This document shows positions 63,518 to 64,000 of a stretch of 64,000 nt of DNA, in pieces (positions within the stretch are counted from its first letter, which is position 1; each line of letters begins with the position of its first letter). Source of the stretch: Anaerococcus octavius (lineage in GTDB: Bacteria; Bacillota; Clostridia; Tissierellales; Peptoniphilaceae); NCBI RefSeq assembly GCF_900445265.1, contig NZ_UFTA01000002.1:682001-746000 (forward strand), read 5' to 3'. Under the pieces are notes generated by a model, which ran no database searches, was not told the origin of the DNA, and was given only the letters and a program-made list of their open reading frames with translations. Made by a program: the position numbers and the translations under genes.

Positions 63518-64000
63518 ATGACAAAATTAGATTATATACCAAAAACAAATATAAAAATGCTACATGTTGATAAGTCTTATACTTTTGGAGTTGATTCTAT
63601 AATTTTATTAGATTTTGCAAAAATGAAAAAAAACAAGAATCTAATAGATATAGGCAGTGGTTCTGGCATACTTAGCTTAGGTGCGAATGACTACTACAAT
63701 CTAAAAAAAGTTTACGCTATAGAAATCCAAAAAGAAAAAGCAAATTTATTAAAAGAGAATTTAAATATAAATGACATTTATAATGTAGAAGTTGTTAATA
63801 AAGATTTAAATAATGTTGATCTTGGGTCAAATTTAATTGATTACATAATAACAAATCCTCCCTACTATAAAATAACAGACAATATAAGAAATAAAAACGA
63901 AGAATTTTTAATATCTCGTCAAGAAAAATACCTAAAGTTAGAAAACATCTTTGACTTTGCAAATAAAACTCTTAAAGATAGAGGAAAACTCTTTATGATC
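63518..64000 (+). CDS. tRNA1(Val) (adenine37-N6)-methyltransferase-like, truncated by window
   Basis: The first 161 codons of a SAM-dependent methyltransferase of the TrmN6/YabB group. It begins MTKLDYIPKTNIKMLHVDKSYTFGVDSIILLDF, has the SAM motif LIDIGSGSGILSL, and the amino-methylating NPPY in DYIITNPPYYKI. In Bacillota relatives this gene usually lies next to a small GIY-YIG gene and rsmI, which would be beyond the window. No Shine-Dalgarno is visible before the ATG. Confidence 0.88.
   Translation, partial: MTKLDYIPKTNIKMLHVDKSYTFGVDSIILLDFAKMKKNKNLIDIGSGSGILSLGANDYYNLKKVYAIEIQKEKANLLKENLNINDIYNVEVVNKDLNNVDLGSNLIDYIITNPPYYKITDNIRNKNEEFLISRQEKYLKLENIFDFANKTLKDRGKLFMI

Overview
The window is a contiguous stretch of a low-GC, Gram-positive-type anaerobe. 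Oxygen-sensitive class III ribonucleotide reductase (nrdD/nrdG), a 2[4Fe-4S] ferredoxin, the clostridial SCIFF peptide with its radical-SAM maturase, a DarA c-di-AMP receptor beside tmk/holB/ricT, and FemAB, NlpC/P60 and sorting-signal cell-wall proteins all fit class Clostridia/Tissierellia. An Anaerococcus- or Peptoniphilus-like anaerobic coccus is my best guess; the genus is inferred from overall gene style, not proven. Most of the window is housekeeping chromosome. I see no prophage, insertion sequence, integrase or CRISPR array.

Layout. 1-7.1 kb (minus strand): a truncated membrane protein, nrdD-nrdG behind paired NrdR boxes, the dnaJ-like/clpB heat-shock operon behind a CtsR box, and apt. 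7.1-11.5 kb: a frameshifted small lipoprotein-like gene, then on the plus strand a PLP decarboxylase, scfA (SCIFF), its maturase scfB and a tail-anchored charged protein. 11.5-21.7 kb (minus): comF, recD2, murA, upp, a Sua5-type tRNA modification gene, a CDF metal transporter, prfA, prmC, rpmE and rho. 21.7-28.6 kb (minus): a membrane-protein/TraX/tex/small-ORF/proS/fba run. 28.7-32.5 kb: tRNA-Thr(CGT), ferredoxin, ricT-holB-darA-tmk and rplY. 32.6-37.3 kb: tpx, FemAB transferase, folD, an NlpC/P60 hydrolase with a WalR box, and RNase P RNA.

37.4-42.3 kb: the dnaG-rpoD-trmK-nif3 operon. 42.4-45.9 kb: the fructose operon fruR-fruK-fruA. 46.1-54 kb: an AraC regulator, a DUF438/hemerythrin protein, a DUF4015 lipoprotein, tuf, tRNA-Thr(GGT) and a surface-anchored GH3 hexosaminidase. 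54-57 kb: a zinc metallopeptidase, a PerR-like regulator and the decayed remains of an ABC-transporter binding protein. 57-60.2 kb: rpmG-secE-nusG-rplK-rplA-(L10 leader)-rplJ-rplL, ending in a terminator instead of continuing into rpoBC. 60.2-64 kb: glmM with a small unknown gene, an aldehyde dehydrogenase and a truncated tRNA methyltransferase.

The most interesting items are: an unannotated 35-residue gene with its own Shine-Dalgarno between tex and proS, with a hairpin over its end; readable regulatory sites (NrdR, CtsR, WalR, Fur/PerR-like, L10 leader); a thiol peroxidase without its resolving cysteine; a sigma-A with a roughly 200-residue insert; a recent nonsense change at the end of rplJ; two decaying genes; and two genes that look transcribed as leaderless messages. 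I did not find a convincing wholly new multi-gene system.
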